Program-made: the position numbers and the translations under genes
Shown here: one piece after another, positions 14,849 through 22,787 of the stretch
Layout of the letters: every line of letters starts with the position of its first letter
Position numbering within the stretch: position 1 is the stretch's first letter
Notes under the pieces: model-generated
What the model was told of the DNA's origin: nothing
What the model saw: only the letters and a program-made list of their open reading frames with translations
Databases searched by the model: none
Source of the DNA: UBA2396 sp038042175
GTDB lineage: Bacteria > Planctomycetota > Phycisphaerae > Phycisphaerales > UBA1924
Direction of reading: 5' to 3'
Assembly (NCBI GenBank): GCA_964358855.1
Contig: CAYHQQ010000034.1
Coordinates: 1 to 41,835 of the forward strand
DNA length: 41,835 bases

Positions 14849-15409
14849 GTGAAGATTCGGGGCGAAAAACTCAAGGCACTCGCGGAAGCACGCGGGCTGG
14901 GCGCCGAGCAGCTTGCTCAGGCCGTCGAGCGCGTCGGGCTCAAGGGCGACAACGCTCTTTCCGCGGTGAAGAACTGGATGCGCAGCAACGACCACCCGCA
15001 CTGCAAGATGAGCGACTGCCAGAAGCTCGCCGGTGCCCTGGGCGTTGCGCCCAAGGACCTGGTGTGGTTCACGAGCCGTGTGCTCAACCACCGGGGCTCG
15101 CCGCGCAAGACGGCCCTGTTGACCGACCTCATCCGCGGCAAGCGGGTGGACACGGCCCTCAACATGCTCACGTTCACGACCAAGCGTGCGGCGTTGAACG
15201 TGAAGAAGTGTTTGAGCGCGGCGATCGCCGATGCCGAGGCCTTTGAGGCGGACGTGGCGAGCCTGTACGTGGTTGAGAGCGCGTGCGACGAGGGGACGCG
15301 GATGAAGCGTTTCCAGCCCAAGGACCGCGGGCGTGCACACCCGATCATCAAGCGGTACTCGAACATCACCGTGAGCGTGGGCGAGAAGCCAAAGGGCAAG
15401 AAGAAGTAA
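14849..15409 (+). CDS. rplV: 50S ribosomal protein L22 with an N-terminal HTH-like domain
   Basis: Residues ~75-186 are a normal L22: SRVLNHRGSPRKTALLTDLI, then the hairpin region with LYVVESACDEGTRMKRFQPK and RGRAHPIIKRYSNITV. Residues 1-74 are extra. They read like an XRE/Cro-type helix-turn-helix: GEKLKALAEARGLGAEQLAQ, a candidate recognition helix around ALSAVKNWMRSND, and CQKLAGALGVAPKDLVWF as closing helices. I know of no standard L22 with such a domain. The frame is continuous, with AAGGA at 14837-14841 upstream, and no internal Met suits L22 alone. It may be a nucleic-acid-binding extension or an autoregulatory module. Confidence 0.93.
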   Translation: MKIRGEKLKALAEARGLGAEQLAQAVERVGLKGDNALSAVKNWMRSNDHPHCKMSDCQKLAGALGVAPKDLVWFTSRVLNHRGSPRKTALLTDLIRGKRVDTALNMLTFTTKRAALNVKKCLSAAIADAEAFEADVASLYVVESACDEGTRMKRFQPKDRGRAHPIIKRYSNITVSVGEKPKGKKK

Positions 15410-15474
15410 ACCGATCGCAAGGCTGACCCTGAGGGCTCGGAGGACGAGCGAAGCGGGGGCAGGAAAAAGAACAC

Positions 15475-16176
15475 ATGGGACAGAAGACACATCCATTCGG
15501 TCTGAGGCTCGGGATCACCGAGGCGCACAAGAGCCGCTGGTACGCGCCCAAGGCGCTCTACGGCGAGTTGCTCATCGAGGACGAGAAGATCCGCGTGTGG
15601 CTGGACAAGCGGCTCAACCGCAAGCCGCCATACGCCGCGGTCTCCGATGTCAACATCGAGCGGACGCGTGAGGAGCTCAAGATCATCATCAAGACCGCCA
15701 GGCCCGGCCTGGTGATCGGCCCCAAGGGCGCCGAGGTTGAGCGGATGACCGAGGAACTGCAGTACATGACGGGTCGAAAGGTCGCGATCTCGATCATCGA
15801 GATCAAGAACCCCGACCTGGACCCCAAGCTTTGCGCGGAGAACGTGGCGGAGCAGCTGCTCAAGCGGATGGCGTTCAGGCGTGCGGTCAAGAGCCGTGTG
15901 GAGGCGATCATGGGCGCGGGCGCCCTGGGCGCCAAGATCCGGATCGCCGGTCGTCTGGGCGGGGCCGAGATCGCCAAGGCGATGACGGTGTCGCTGGGAT
16001 CGATGCCTCTGTCGACGTTCCAGGCGAAGGTCGAGTACGGCGTGGCGGAGGCCAAGACCCCCGCTGGTCAGATCGGCATCAAGGTCTGGATCTACAAGGG
16101 CATGTACACGACCGAGAGGACCGAAGAGGAAAGCAACGCGGCGGGCGGACGGGCCAGGGCCCGCGGCCGCAAGTAA
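15475..16176 (+). CDS. rpsC: 30S ribosomal protein S3
   Basis: The 233-residue product begins MGQKTHPFGLRLGITEAHKS, the conserved S3 start. The KH domain includes TARPGLVIGPKGAEVERMTE with its GxxG loop. The C-terminal domain has RIAGRLGGAEIAKAM and VEYGVAEAKTPAGQIGIKVW. S3 lines the mRNA entry channel. The tail is short and Arg/Gly-rich. Confidence 0.97.
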   Translation: MGQKTHPFGLRLGITEAHKSRWYAPKALYGELLIEDEKIRVWLDKRLNRKPPYAAVSDVNIERTREELKIIIKTARPGLVIGPKGAEVERMTEELQYMTGRKVAISIIEIKNPDLDPKLCAENVAEQLLKRMAFRRAVKSRVEAIMGAGALGAKIRIAGRLGGAEIAKAMTVSLGSMPLSTFQAKVEYGVAEAKTPAGQIGIKVWIYKGMYTTERTEEESNAAGGRARARGRK

Positions 16177-16238
16177 GTCGAGTTCGGGGTGGAGATTCAG
16201 GGACGAGTTTGTTTCGACCAACAGATGGAGTGTGACGC

Positions 16239-16658
16239 ATGGCGTTGATGCCCAAGCGAGTGAAGTATCGGAAAGAGCAGCGCAACGTGAAGCCCCGCAA
16301 GGCGACCAAGGGCAACTACGTCGCGTTCGGCGACTACGGCCTGCAGGCACTGGCGGGGTGCTGGCTCAAGGGAATCCAGATCGAGGCTGGTCGAATCGCG
16401 GCGCAGCACCTGCTCAAGCGCGAGGGCAAGCTCTTCATCCGGGTCTTTCCCGACAAGCCGATCTCCAAGAAGCCTCTTGAGACGCGAATGGGCACGGGCA
16501 AGGCGGAGGTCGACTACTGGGCGGCCCGCGTGAAGCCCGGGACCCTGCTCTTTGAGATCGCGGGCGTTCCCGAGCAGACGGCCAAGAAGGCGATGCTGCG
16601 GGCGGCGGTCAAGATGCCGATCAAGTGCCGGTTTGTCGCACGGCGGATTACGGTCTGA
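16239..16658 (+). CDS. rplP: 50S ribosomal protein L16
   Basis: The 139-residue protein matches L16: MALMPKRVKYRKEQRN, KGNYVAFGDYGLQAL, and RIFPDKP-like VFPDKPISKKPLETRMG followed by GKAEVDYWAARVKPG. It organises the A-site tRNA elbow region of the 50S subunit. Its length is as expected. Confidence 0.97.
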   Translation: MALMPKRVKYRKEQRNVKPRKATKGNYVAFGDYGLQALAGCWLKGIQIEAGRIAAQHLLKREGKLFIRVFPDKPISKKPLETRMGTGKAEVDYWAARVKPGTLLFEIAGVPEQTAKKAMLRAAVKMPIKCRFVARRITV

Positions 16659-16713
16659 GTGTGAAGTAGAAGTGCAACGGGGGGCTTTGGGCCATCCCGG
16701 TGAGAGGTGAACG

Positions 16714-16908
16714 ATGAAGGGCAAGGAATCCAACACGCTGCGTCCCGACGAGGTGAAGGCCGAATTGGCCAGGCTCCGTGGGAAGCTCTTTGAGCTTCGC
16801 AGCAAGACGGTGACGGAGAAGGTGGAAGACACGTCGCAGTTCCAGAAGGTGCGGCACGACATCGCCCGCCTTTTGACCCGGCAGACGTCCGTGGCGTCGA
16901 AGAAGTAA
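16714..16908 (+). CDS. rpmC: 50S ribosomal protein L29
   Basis: The 64-residue helical product has the L29 pattern: TLRPDEVKAELARLRGKLFE and FQKVRHDIARLLTRQ. It sits beside L23 at the tunnel exit. An AGGTGA motif precedes the ATG. Confidence 0.93.
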   Translation: MKGKESNTLRPDEVKAELARLRGKLFELRSKTVTEKVEDTSQFQKVRHDIARLLTRQTSVASKK

Positions 16909-16941
16909 CGACAAGAGCAATCGAGCAGGATCGAAGAACCT

Positions 16942-17331
16942 ATGGCGACAAAGACCGACACCAAGACCAAGACCGCGTCCGCCGCACCCGCCAAGGGGGC
17001 CAAGCCGGGCGCGAAGAACTCCAAGGCCGCCCTGGGTTCAGAGGGCGTTCTCAAGGGCACGCAGACGGGCGTGGTTGAGAGCGCCAAGCGGAGCACGTCG
17101 CGGACGGTGGTGGTGAGCTACCAGTCCAAGCACCCCAAGTACGGCAAGTACATCGGGAACCGGACGGTGCTGCAGGTGCACGACCAGGACAACATCAGCC
17201 AGACGGGCGATGTGGTCGAGGTCACGCCCTGCCGGCCGGTGAGCCGGACCAAGAGCTGGCGGCTGGTGAAGGTCGTCGAGGCTCGTGCGAAGCAGGCGGC
17301 GGCTCTGGCGAGCGCCAAGGAAATCGTCTGA
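16942..17331 (+). CDS. rpsQ: 30S ribosomal protein S17 with a lysine/alanine-rich N-terminal extension
   Basis: Residues ~38-115 are S17: TQTGVVESAKRSTSRTVVVS, then YGKYIGNRTVLQVHDQDN and GDVVEVTPCRPVSRTKSWRL. The protein is 129 residues against the usual ~85. The first ~37 residues are rich in Lys, Thr and Ala, with low complexity. S17 binds 16S rRNA early in 30S assembly. The long tail could add rRNA contacts. Confidence 0.95.
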   Translation: MATKTDTKTKTASAAPAKGAKPGAKNSKAALGSEGVLKGTQTGVVESAKRSTSRTVVVSYQSKHPKYGKYIGNRTVLQVHDQDNISQTGDVVEVTPCRPVSRTKSWRLVKVVEARAKQAAALASAKEIV

Positions 17332-17390
17332 GTGTGAACTGTGTGACTGGTGTGATGGGTGTGGGGTGGGCTCGAACAGCAGGTGAATGA

Positions 17391-17777
17391 ATGCTCCAGC
17401 AAGAAACAAGATGTGAGGTCGCGGACAACTCGGGCGCCAAGATCGCCTACGTGATCCGCGTGTACGGCGGCTCGACGGGCACGGGCAAGTTCACGCGGCG
17501 GATCGCCAACGTGGGCGACCGGGTGTTCGTCTCGATCAAGAAGTCGCTCCCGGGCTCGGACGTCAAGAAGGGCGACAAGAGCAAGGCGGTCGTGGTGCGC
17601 ACGACCAAGGCGACCCGCAGGGCCGACGGGAGCTACATCAAGTTCGACAGCAACGCGGTGGTCTTGATCCAGGACGACGGCAACCCCAAGGGCACGCGCA
17701 TCTTCGGGCCAGTCGCCCGCGAGCTGCGTGACAAGAACTACATGAAGATCGTGTCGCTGGCGGCGGAAGTGGTGTGA
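17391..17777 (+). CDS. rplN: 50S ribosomal protein L14
   Basis: The 128-residue protein is full-length L14. It has CEVADNSGAKIAYVIRVYGG near the start, GDRVFVSIKKSLPGSDVKKG in the middle, and the late signature DGNPKGTRIFGPVARELRD. L14 lies at the subunit interface. Confidence 0.97.
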   Translation: MLQQETRCEVADNSGAKIAYVIRVYGGSTGTGKFTRRIANVGDRVFVSIKKSLPGSDVKKGDKSKAVVVRTTKATRRADGSYIKFDSNAVVLIQDDGNPKGTRIFGPVARELRDKNYMKIVSLAAEVV

Positions 17778-17819
17778 TTCGACGGTTCGGGAATGGTTCA
17801 GAGAAGTGAGGCAGCAGTC

Positions 17820-18158
17820 ATGGCAAGGCACGTACGCAAGGGCGACACGGTGATCGTGAACAGCGGGGACCACAAGGGCTCCGTGGGCGAGGTCATCGAC
17901 GTCGACACGAAGAACAACACGGTGACGGTCAAGGGCGTGGACATGCACGTGCGTCACATGAAGCCCAACCGGATGAACCAGACCGGCGGGATCGTGCGTC
18001 GCGAGACGCCCATCAAGATGAGCAAGGTCAATCCCGTCGTGGACGGCAAGCCCACCCGAGTGCGGTTTGTCACCAAGCCCGACGGGTCCAAGGTGCGGGT
18101 GGCGGTCAAGGGCGGCGGCGAGCTTGGTCCGGTCAGTCCGGCCACCAAGAAGAAGTGA
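17820..18158 (+). CDS. rplX: 50S ribosomal protein L24
   Basis: The 112-residue product has the KOW motif typical of L24 (VRKGDTVIVNSGDHKGSVGE) and MKPNRMNQTGGIVRRETPI. It initiates 50S assembly. The ATG at 17820 begins the conserved region; an in-frame ATG at 17793 would add nine unconserved residues and crowd the preceding gene. It ends in a short Lys tail. Confidence 0.96.
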   Translation: MARHVRKGDTVIVNSGDHKGSVGEVIDVDTKNNTVTVKGVDMHVRHMKPNRMNQTGGIVRRETPIKMSKVNPVVDGKPTRVRFVTKPDGSKVRVAVKGGGELGPVSPATKKK

Positions 18159-18227
18159 GTTCCAGGAATCGGATTCAGGAATGAACGCGGGCCTCTTGGA
18201 CGCGTGACGAGCGAGGCGGATTGAGCC

Positions 18228-18968
18228 ATGTCGAACGAAGAAGGCAAAAAACCACACGGCGGCGACAAGCATCCCGAAAAGGGCGGCGGCGGCAAGGGTG
18301 CCGGCCGGCGTGACAGCGCGACCAAGAAGGGCGGCGCGTCCAAGGGGCACAGCGCCGCGGCGATCGCGGCGGCCGAGGCCAGCCCCAAGATCCCGCCGCG
18401 TCTCAAGACGCTCTTTGAGTCGCAGATCCGCGGGAAGATCACCGAGAAGTTCGGGATCAAGAACCCGATGGCGATGCCCAAGCTCGACAAGATCGTGCTC
18501 AACGTGAACCTGGGCCGGCACATCGAGGGGACCAAGCTCCCGCCCGAGAAGCGCCAGACCGCCATCGACACGCTCACCGCCATCACCGGCCAGAAGCCCG
18601 TGGTGGTCAAGGCCAAGAAGAGCGTCGCGAACTTCAAGCTCCGCGAGGGCTTCGAGTCTGCGACCATGGTCACCCTCCGCCGCGAGCGGATGTGGCACTT
18701 CCTGGACCTGTTCATCAACCTGGCCACGCCCCGTATCAAGGACTTCCGCGGGGTCAACGACAAGGCGTTCGACCGCCAGGGCAACTACGCGGTGGGCCTG
18801 CAGGAGCAGGGCGTGTTCCCCCAGATCAACATGGCCGACGTGACCTTCACCCACGGCATGAACATCAACGTCTGTTTCACGCGGAGCACCCCCGCGCTGT
18901 CCAGGTTCGTCCTGGAGTGTCTGGGCATGCCGTTCGTGAAGCCCGAGGAACGCAAGAAGAAGGCCTGA
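18228..18968 (+). CDS. rplE: 50S ribosomal protein L5 with a Gly/Lys-rich N-terminal extension
   Basis: Residues ~57-244 are L5: IKNPMAMPKLDKIVLNVNLG, GQKPVVVKAKKSVANFKLRE and the conserved RERMWHFLDLFINLATPRIK. The product is 246 residues against ~180. The first ~55 residues are low-complexity, rich in Gly, Lys and Ala. L5 binds 5S rRNA and contacts the P-site tRNA and S13. Confidence 0.96.
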   Translation: MSNEEGKKPHGGDKHPEKGGGGKGAGRRDSATKKGGASKGHSAAAIAAAEASPKIPPRLKTLFESQIRGKITEKFGIKNPMAMPKLDKIVLNVNLGRHIEGTKLPPEKRQTAIDTLTAITGQKPVVVKAKKSVANFKLREGFESATMVTLRRERMWHFLDLFINLATPRIKDFRGVNDKAFDRQGNYAVGLQEQGVFPQINMADVTFTHGMNINVCFTRSTPALSRFVLECLGMPFVKPEERKKKA

Positions 18969-19068
18969 GTTCAGGCGGATCGCAAGGCTGGAGAGTAACG
19001 GTCAGAGGCTCGGATGGTTCGAGGGCCCGATTGAGGCGAGAAGCCCCTCTGGGTTCGGAGAAAGAAGC

Positions 19069-19254
19069 ATGGCGACGAAGGCACAGATGGCAAAGAGCAG
19101 GCGGGTCCCCAAGTTCAGCACGCGCAAGGTGTACCGGTGCCAGCTGACCGGGCGCGACCGCGGCGTGTACCGCAAGTTCCGGGTCTGTCGAATGGTGCTT
19201 CGGCGCCTTGCCCTGGAGGGCAAGATCCCGGGCATGCGCAAGGCAAGCTGGTAG
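19069..19254 (+). CDS. rpsN: 30S ribosomal protein S14 (short type, degenerate zinc site)
   Basis: The 61-residue product is the short S14 form that normally holds a zinc ion with four cysteines in C-x2-C-x12-C-x2-C. Here Cys24 and Cys40 remain, but the second residue of each pair is Thr27 and Val43. The rest fits well: KFSTRKVYRCQLTGRDRGVY and the KIPGMRKASW ending. Zinc binding is therefore probably lost, while the short fold is kept. It lies in its usual place between rplE and rpsH. Confidence 0.95.
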   Translation: MATKAQMAKSRRVPKFSTRKVYRCQLTGRDRGVYRKFRVCRMVLRRLALEGKIPGMRKASW

Positions 19255-19361
19255 AGCGTTGTTGGAGGGTGGAGGATGGGCCGCGGTGAAGATCGCGGCG
19301 AGTGAAGCAGAGTCAAAGAGTCCCGCGGCAGACTGCGTGCGGGACAGTTAGGGGAATCGGA

Positions 19362-19760
19362 ATGTCGACCGGAGATCCAATCGCGGACATGCTGACCAGG
19401 ATCCGCAACGCGACGCGGAACAAGTCCAAGTCGGTGGACTGCCTCAACAACAAGGTGTGCCGCGGCATCGCGGGCGTCTTGCAGCTTGAGGGGTACATCG
19501 AGGGCTTCGACGTCGTCGAGGACGGACGCCAGGGGCTGATCAAGATCAAGCTGCGCTACGGGCCCGGCGGGCAGCCCTTGTTCCACAAGCTGCTGCGCAT
19601 GAGCAAGCCCGGGCGGCGCGTGTACACGGGCGTCGAGGCGATTCCCAAGCCCCTGGGCGGGCTGGGCATCGCGATCGTCTCGACCTCCCGCGGCGTCTTG
19701 AGCGACCGCAAGGCCCGCGAGGAGCGCATCGGCGGCGAGCTCCTGTGCGTGGTCGAGTAA
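19362..19760 (+). CDS. rpsH: 30S ribosomal protein S8
   Basis: The 132-residue product begins MSTGDPIADMLTRIRNATRN, the classic S8 start, and ends with GGLGIAIVSTSRGVLSDRKA followed by GGELLCVVE, where the usual ending is GGEvLCyVw. S8 is a primary 16S binder and in E. coli represses the spc operon. AGGGGA seven bases upstream supports the ATG at 19362. Confidence 0.96.
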   Translation: MSTGDPIADMLTRIRNATRNKSKSVDCLNNKVCRGIAGVLQLEGYIEGFDVVEDGRQGLIKIKLRYGPGGQPLFHKLLRMSKPGRRVYTGVEAIPKPLGGLGIAIVSTSRGVLSDRKAREERIGGELLCVVE

Positions 19761-19861
19761 GTCTGAAGGTTGAAGGCGGGTATCGGTCCGGATGATTTGG
19801 AAGTTGATCGCGGAAGCCCGGCATGTCGCCGGTGAGCCGCACGCGACAGGAGCAGGTTTCG

Positions 19862-20431
19862 ATGTCACGAATCGGTAAAAAACCAGTCGAGATTCCCGCG
19901 GGCGTCAAGGTCTCGCTCAAGGGCACGACCGTCGAGGTCGCCGGCGCCAAGAGCAAGCTCAGCTACACCTTTCGGCCCGAACTGAAGGTGGCGGTCGACG
20001 AGGGCGCCAAGAGCGTCACCGTTTCGATGGCCGACGGGGTCACCAAGGACAACTGGCAGGCCAAGGCCAGCTGGGGCTCCACCCGCGCCCACATCGCCAA
20101 CATGATGGAAGGCGTCACCAAGGGGTACGAGCGGCAGATGCAGGTCGTCGGGACCGGCTGGTCGGCGGTGGTTTCGGGCAAGACGATCAAGCTCGTCTGC
20201 GGCTTTGCGAACCCCGTGATTCTGCAGATTCCCGATGGGCTCACCGTCACGGTCGACAAGTCGGTGGGTGAGGTCACTCCCGTCAAGATCGTCGGGGCGG
20301 ACAAGCAGACGGTCGGTCAGTTCGCGTCGACCATGCGGTCGAAGAAGAAGCCCGAGCCCTACAACGGCAAGGGCATCAAGTATCTCGAAGAGGTGATCAA
20401 GCGCAAGCAGGGCAAGCAGTTCGGCGCCTGA
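19862..20431 (+). CDS. rplF: 50S ribosomal protein L6
   Basis: The 189-residue protein begins MSRIGKKPVEIPAGVKVSLK, as L6 does, and ends with the conserved signature region (KKKPEPYNGKGIKYLEEVIK). L6 supports the sarcin-ricin loop region where translation factors bind. The ATG at 19862 is chosen over an in-frame ATG at 19823 because it matches the family start. Confidence 0.97.
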   Translation: MSRIGKKPVEIPAGVKVSLKGTTVEVAGAKSKLSYTFRPELKVAVDEGAKSVTVSMADGVTKDNWQAKASWGSTRAHIANMMEGVTKGYERQMQVVGTGWSAVVSGKTIKLVCGFANPVILQIPDGLTVTVDKSVGEVTPVKIVGADKQTVGQFASTMRSKKKPEPYNGKGIKYLEEVIKRKQGKQFGA

Positions 20432-20530
20432 TGCGAGAGTTTGGTGCGGTGGTGTCGCGATTGGTTGGCAATCTGGTTTGGATTTGGGTTCGAACTTCGG
20501 GACAGGCGTCCCGTGCAGAGGTAAAGGCAG

Positions 20531-20893
20531 ATGGACAAGCAGCAGACCAAAACAGTTCGGCGTGCGAGGCGGGTTGTTCGGATTCGCCGTCAGGTCTTCG
20601 GCGGCGCCGGGCGTCCCAGGCTTGCGGTCTTCAAGTCCGTCAAGCACATCTACGCCCAGGTCATCGATGATCTCTCGGGCAAGACGCTCGCGGCCGCCTC
20701 GACCACAGAGAAGGATCTGGGCGTCGCCAAGACCGGCAACAAGCTCGCGGCAGAGGCTGTCGGGGCGAAGGTTGCCGAGCGTGCCAAGGCCAAGGGCGTG
20801 TCGAAGGTCGTGTTCGATCGTCGCGGATTCAAGTTCCACGGGCGGGTGAAGGCGTTGGCCGACGCGGCGCGAAAGAGCGGGCTGGTGTTCTAA
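20531..20893 (+). CDS. rplR: 50S ribosomal protein L18
   Basis: The 120-residue product fits L18, a 5S rRNA-binding protein: RRVVRIRRQVFGGAGRPRLA, KHIYAQVIDDLSGKTLAAAS and the ending FKFHGRVKALADAARKSGLV. Length and order are normal. Confidence 0.96.
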   Translation: MDKQQTKTVRRARRVVRIRRQVFGGAGRPRLAVFKSVKHIYAQVIDDLSGKTLAAASTTEKDLGVAKTGNKLAAEAVGAKVAERAKAKGVSKVVFDRRGFKFHGRVKALADAARKSGLVF

Positions 20894-20973
20894 GAGGTGG
20901 GTGGGTGAGCTAGTCGCAGGGAAAAAGGCGTGCGATCCGGGCGAGAATCCGGGTGCACGACAGGAATGAAGTC

Positions 20974-21762
20974 ATGACGCAGATGCAGTCCAGATCAGGC
21001 GGGTTCCAGGAGGAACGCGGCGGCACCGAGACCACGACCGTGGGCGTGTATCGCACGTCGGCGACGGTCAAGGGTGGTCGTCGCTTCAGCTTCGGCGCGC
21101 TTGTTGTTGCCGGCGACCGCAAGGGCAAGGTCGGCTTTGGCTACGGCAAGTCGAAGGAAGTTCCCCAGGCCGTCGAGAAGGCCGAGAAGTACGCCAAGAA
21201 CGCGATGCTGACGGTCCCGATGGCCGGCGGCACGATTCCGCACGCTGTTGAAGGTGAGTTTGGTCCTTCCAAGGTCCGTCTCATCCCCGCCAGCCCGGGC
21301 ACGGGCGTCGTCGCGGGCGGCACCGTCCGCAGCGTGCTGGAAATCTGCGGCGTCACCGACTGCCTCACCAAGTGCTACGGGTCGACCAACGCGTTCAACG
21401 TCGTCAAGGCGATCTTCGACGGCCTCAAGCAGCTCAAGCAGCGTGAGGACGTTGGCAAGGCTCGCGGCGTCGTGCTGGGCCCGTCGGAGATTGAGCACAA
21501 GATTGAGGCCGGCAAGGCCTTCACGTCCTCGAGCAAGGGCCAGAAGATGAAGGGCCCGATCAACACGCTGGGCCAGGAGCGCAAGGGTCGCGGCGGCGGC
21601 GGCGGTCGTGGGGGCGGCGGTCGCGGCGGCTCGGGTGGCGGCGGCGGCGGACGCGGCGGCCAGGGTGGTGGTGGTGGCGGTGGTCCTCGTGGTGGTTCTG
21701 ACCAGGGTGCACCGGCCGCTCCCGCGGCTCCGGCGGCACCCGCCGGCGGCACTCCCACCTGA
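20974..21762 (+). CDS. rpsE: 30S ribosomal protein S5 with a glycine-rich RGG-like tail
   Basis: Residues ~20-185 are S5: TVKGGRRFSFGALVVAGDRK, GFGYGKSKEVPQAVEKAEKY and ASPGTGVVAGGTVRSVLEIC. S5 acts in mRNA helicase activity and decoding fidelity. The protein is 262 residues against the usual ~165-175. The last ~60 residues are almost all Gly and Arg with several RGG units, followed by an Ala/Pro run. RGG boxes bind RNA in many proteins. AGGA upstream supports the ATG at 20974. The next expected gene, rpmD (L30), is missing. Confidence 0.96.
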   Translation: MTQMQSRSGGFQEERGGTETTTVGVYRTSATVKGGRRFSFGALVVAGDRKGKVGFGYGKSKEVPQAVEKAEKYAKNAMLTVPMAGGTIPHAVEGEFGPSKVRLIPASPGTGVVAGGTVRSVLEICGVTDCLTKCYGSTNAFNVVKAIFDGLKQLKQREDVGKARGVVLGPSEIEHKIEAGKAFTSSSKGQKMKGPINTLGQERKGRGGGGGRGGGGRGGSGGGGGGRGGQGGGGGGGPRGGSDQGAPAAPAAPAAPAGGTPT

Positions 21763-21861
21763 GTTTCTTGAAGTTGCATTTGAAGTTGTTCCCACAGTCA
21801 GAAGTCCGACTCGCCGTTTCGGCGGCGTGTCGGTGAAGAGAACGAGCTGGAGTTTCACGTC

Positions 21862-22581
21862 ATGATGATCCACGACATCACCGTCCTGGCCGGCAAGTAC
21901 AAAGACCGCAAGCGCGTCGGTCGCGGCGAGGGCTCGGGCCACGGCAAGCAGTCAGGACGCGGCGCCAAGGGCGCCAAGGCGCGTTCGGGCCACGCACGCA
22001 AGCTGTCGTTCGAGGGCGGGCAGATGCCGTTCTTCCGCCGGCTCGCCAAGTTCGGGTTCACCAACGCCCCCTTCAAGACCAAGTTCTGGACCGTCAACAT
22101 CGCCGACATCGTCGCGCACGCGTCGTTCGCCAAGGGCGGCACGGTCAATCTCGAGACGATGCAGAAGGCCGGACTCATCCGCGACGACAGCCGTGATCTC
22201 AAGATCCTGGGCGAGGTCGGCGAGGAAGGCCTCCGCGTGAAGCTCGATGTGACGTGCAGCCGTGTGACGGCCAACGCCCGCAAGCTCATCGAGGGCGCGG
22301 GCGGCAAGGTCAACGAGCTGGGCACGCGTCGCGATATGGTCCGCGGCATCGACCGCAACTCCGACGACCACTCGCCCAAGAATCTCACCAAGAAGCTCAA
22401 GCGTGGCTCCAAGGCCAAGGTGCCGGTTGCTCCCGCGGCCGAACCTGGCGCCGACGCGAAGGGTGCCAAGGATGCCAAGGGCGCCAAGGGCGCTGAAAAG
22501 CCGGCCGCCAAGGGTGGCGAGAAGCCTGCTGAGAAGCCCGCGAAGGCCCCCAAGGCAGAGAAACCCAAGGGTGATGCCTAG
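21862..22581 (+). CDS. rplO: 50S ribosomal protein L15 with a Lys/Ala/Pro-rich tail
   Basis: The first ~150 residues are L15: KRVGRGEGSGHGKQSGRGAK, EGGQMPFFRRLAKFGFTN, and a central domain ending near RVTANARKLIEGAGGKVNEL. The product is 239 residues against ~150. The extra C-terminal part has repeated AKGAK- and EKPA-type units. L15 binds 23S rRNA late in assembly. rplO directly follows rpsE. Confidence 0.95.
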   Translation: MMIHDITVLAGKYKDRKRVGRGEGSGHGKQSGRGAKGAKARSGHARKLSFEGGQMPFFRRLAKFGFTNAPFKTKFWTVNIADIVAHASFAKGGTVNLETMQKAGLIRDDSRDLKILGEVGEEGLRVKLDVTCSRVTANARKLIEGAGGKVNELGTRRDMVRGIDRNSDDHSPKNLTKKLKRGSKAKVPVAPAAEPGADAKGAKDAKGAKGAEKPAAKGGEKPAEKPAKAPKAEKPKGDA

Positions 22582-22631
22582 ACTTGGACCCGGCTTTCAG
22601 AGTTTCAGCAAGACAGGTTGCGTGATCTTAC

Positions 22632-22674
22632 CCGCCGGTGCCCCTCGAACGTGGGTTCCGGCGGCGTTTGTTTT
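22632..22674 (+). terminator. Possible weak terminator or attenuator between rplO and secY
   Basis: CCGCCGG (22632-22638) and CCGGCGG (22658-22664) can pair, and CGTTTGTTTT follows at once. The loop is long (19 bases), so it is at best a partial terminator. It lies in the 206-base gap before secY, one of the longest gaps in the block. Confidence 0.35.
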
Positions 22675-22787
22675 GGGCCTGCAAGGGCCGATGTGTGCCT
22701 TCTTTCGTGTGCAAAAAGGATGGACTGAGCGGCCCGCCACCGACCTCGCACAGGGCGGAGCCGACAGATCCGAGTTGAGGTGTCTCG

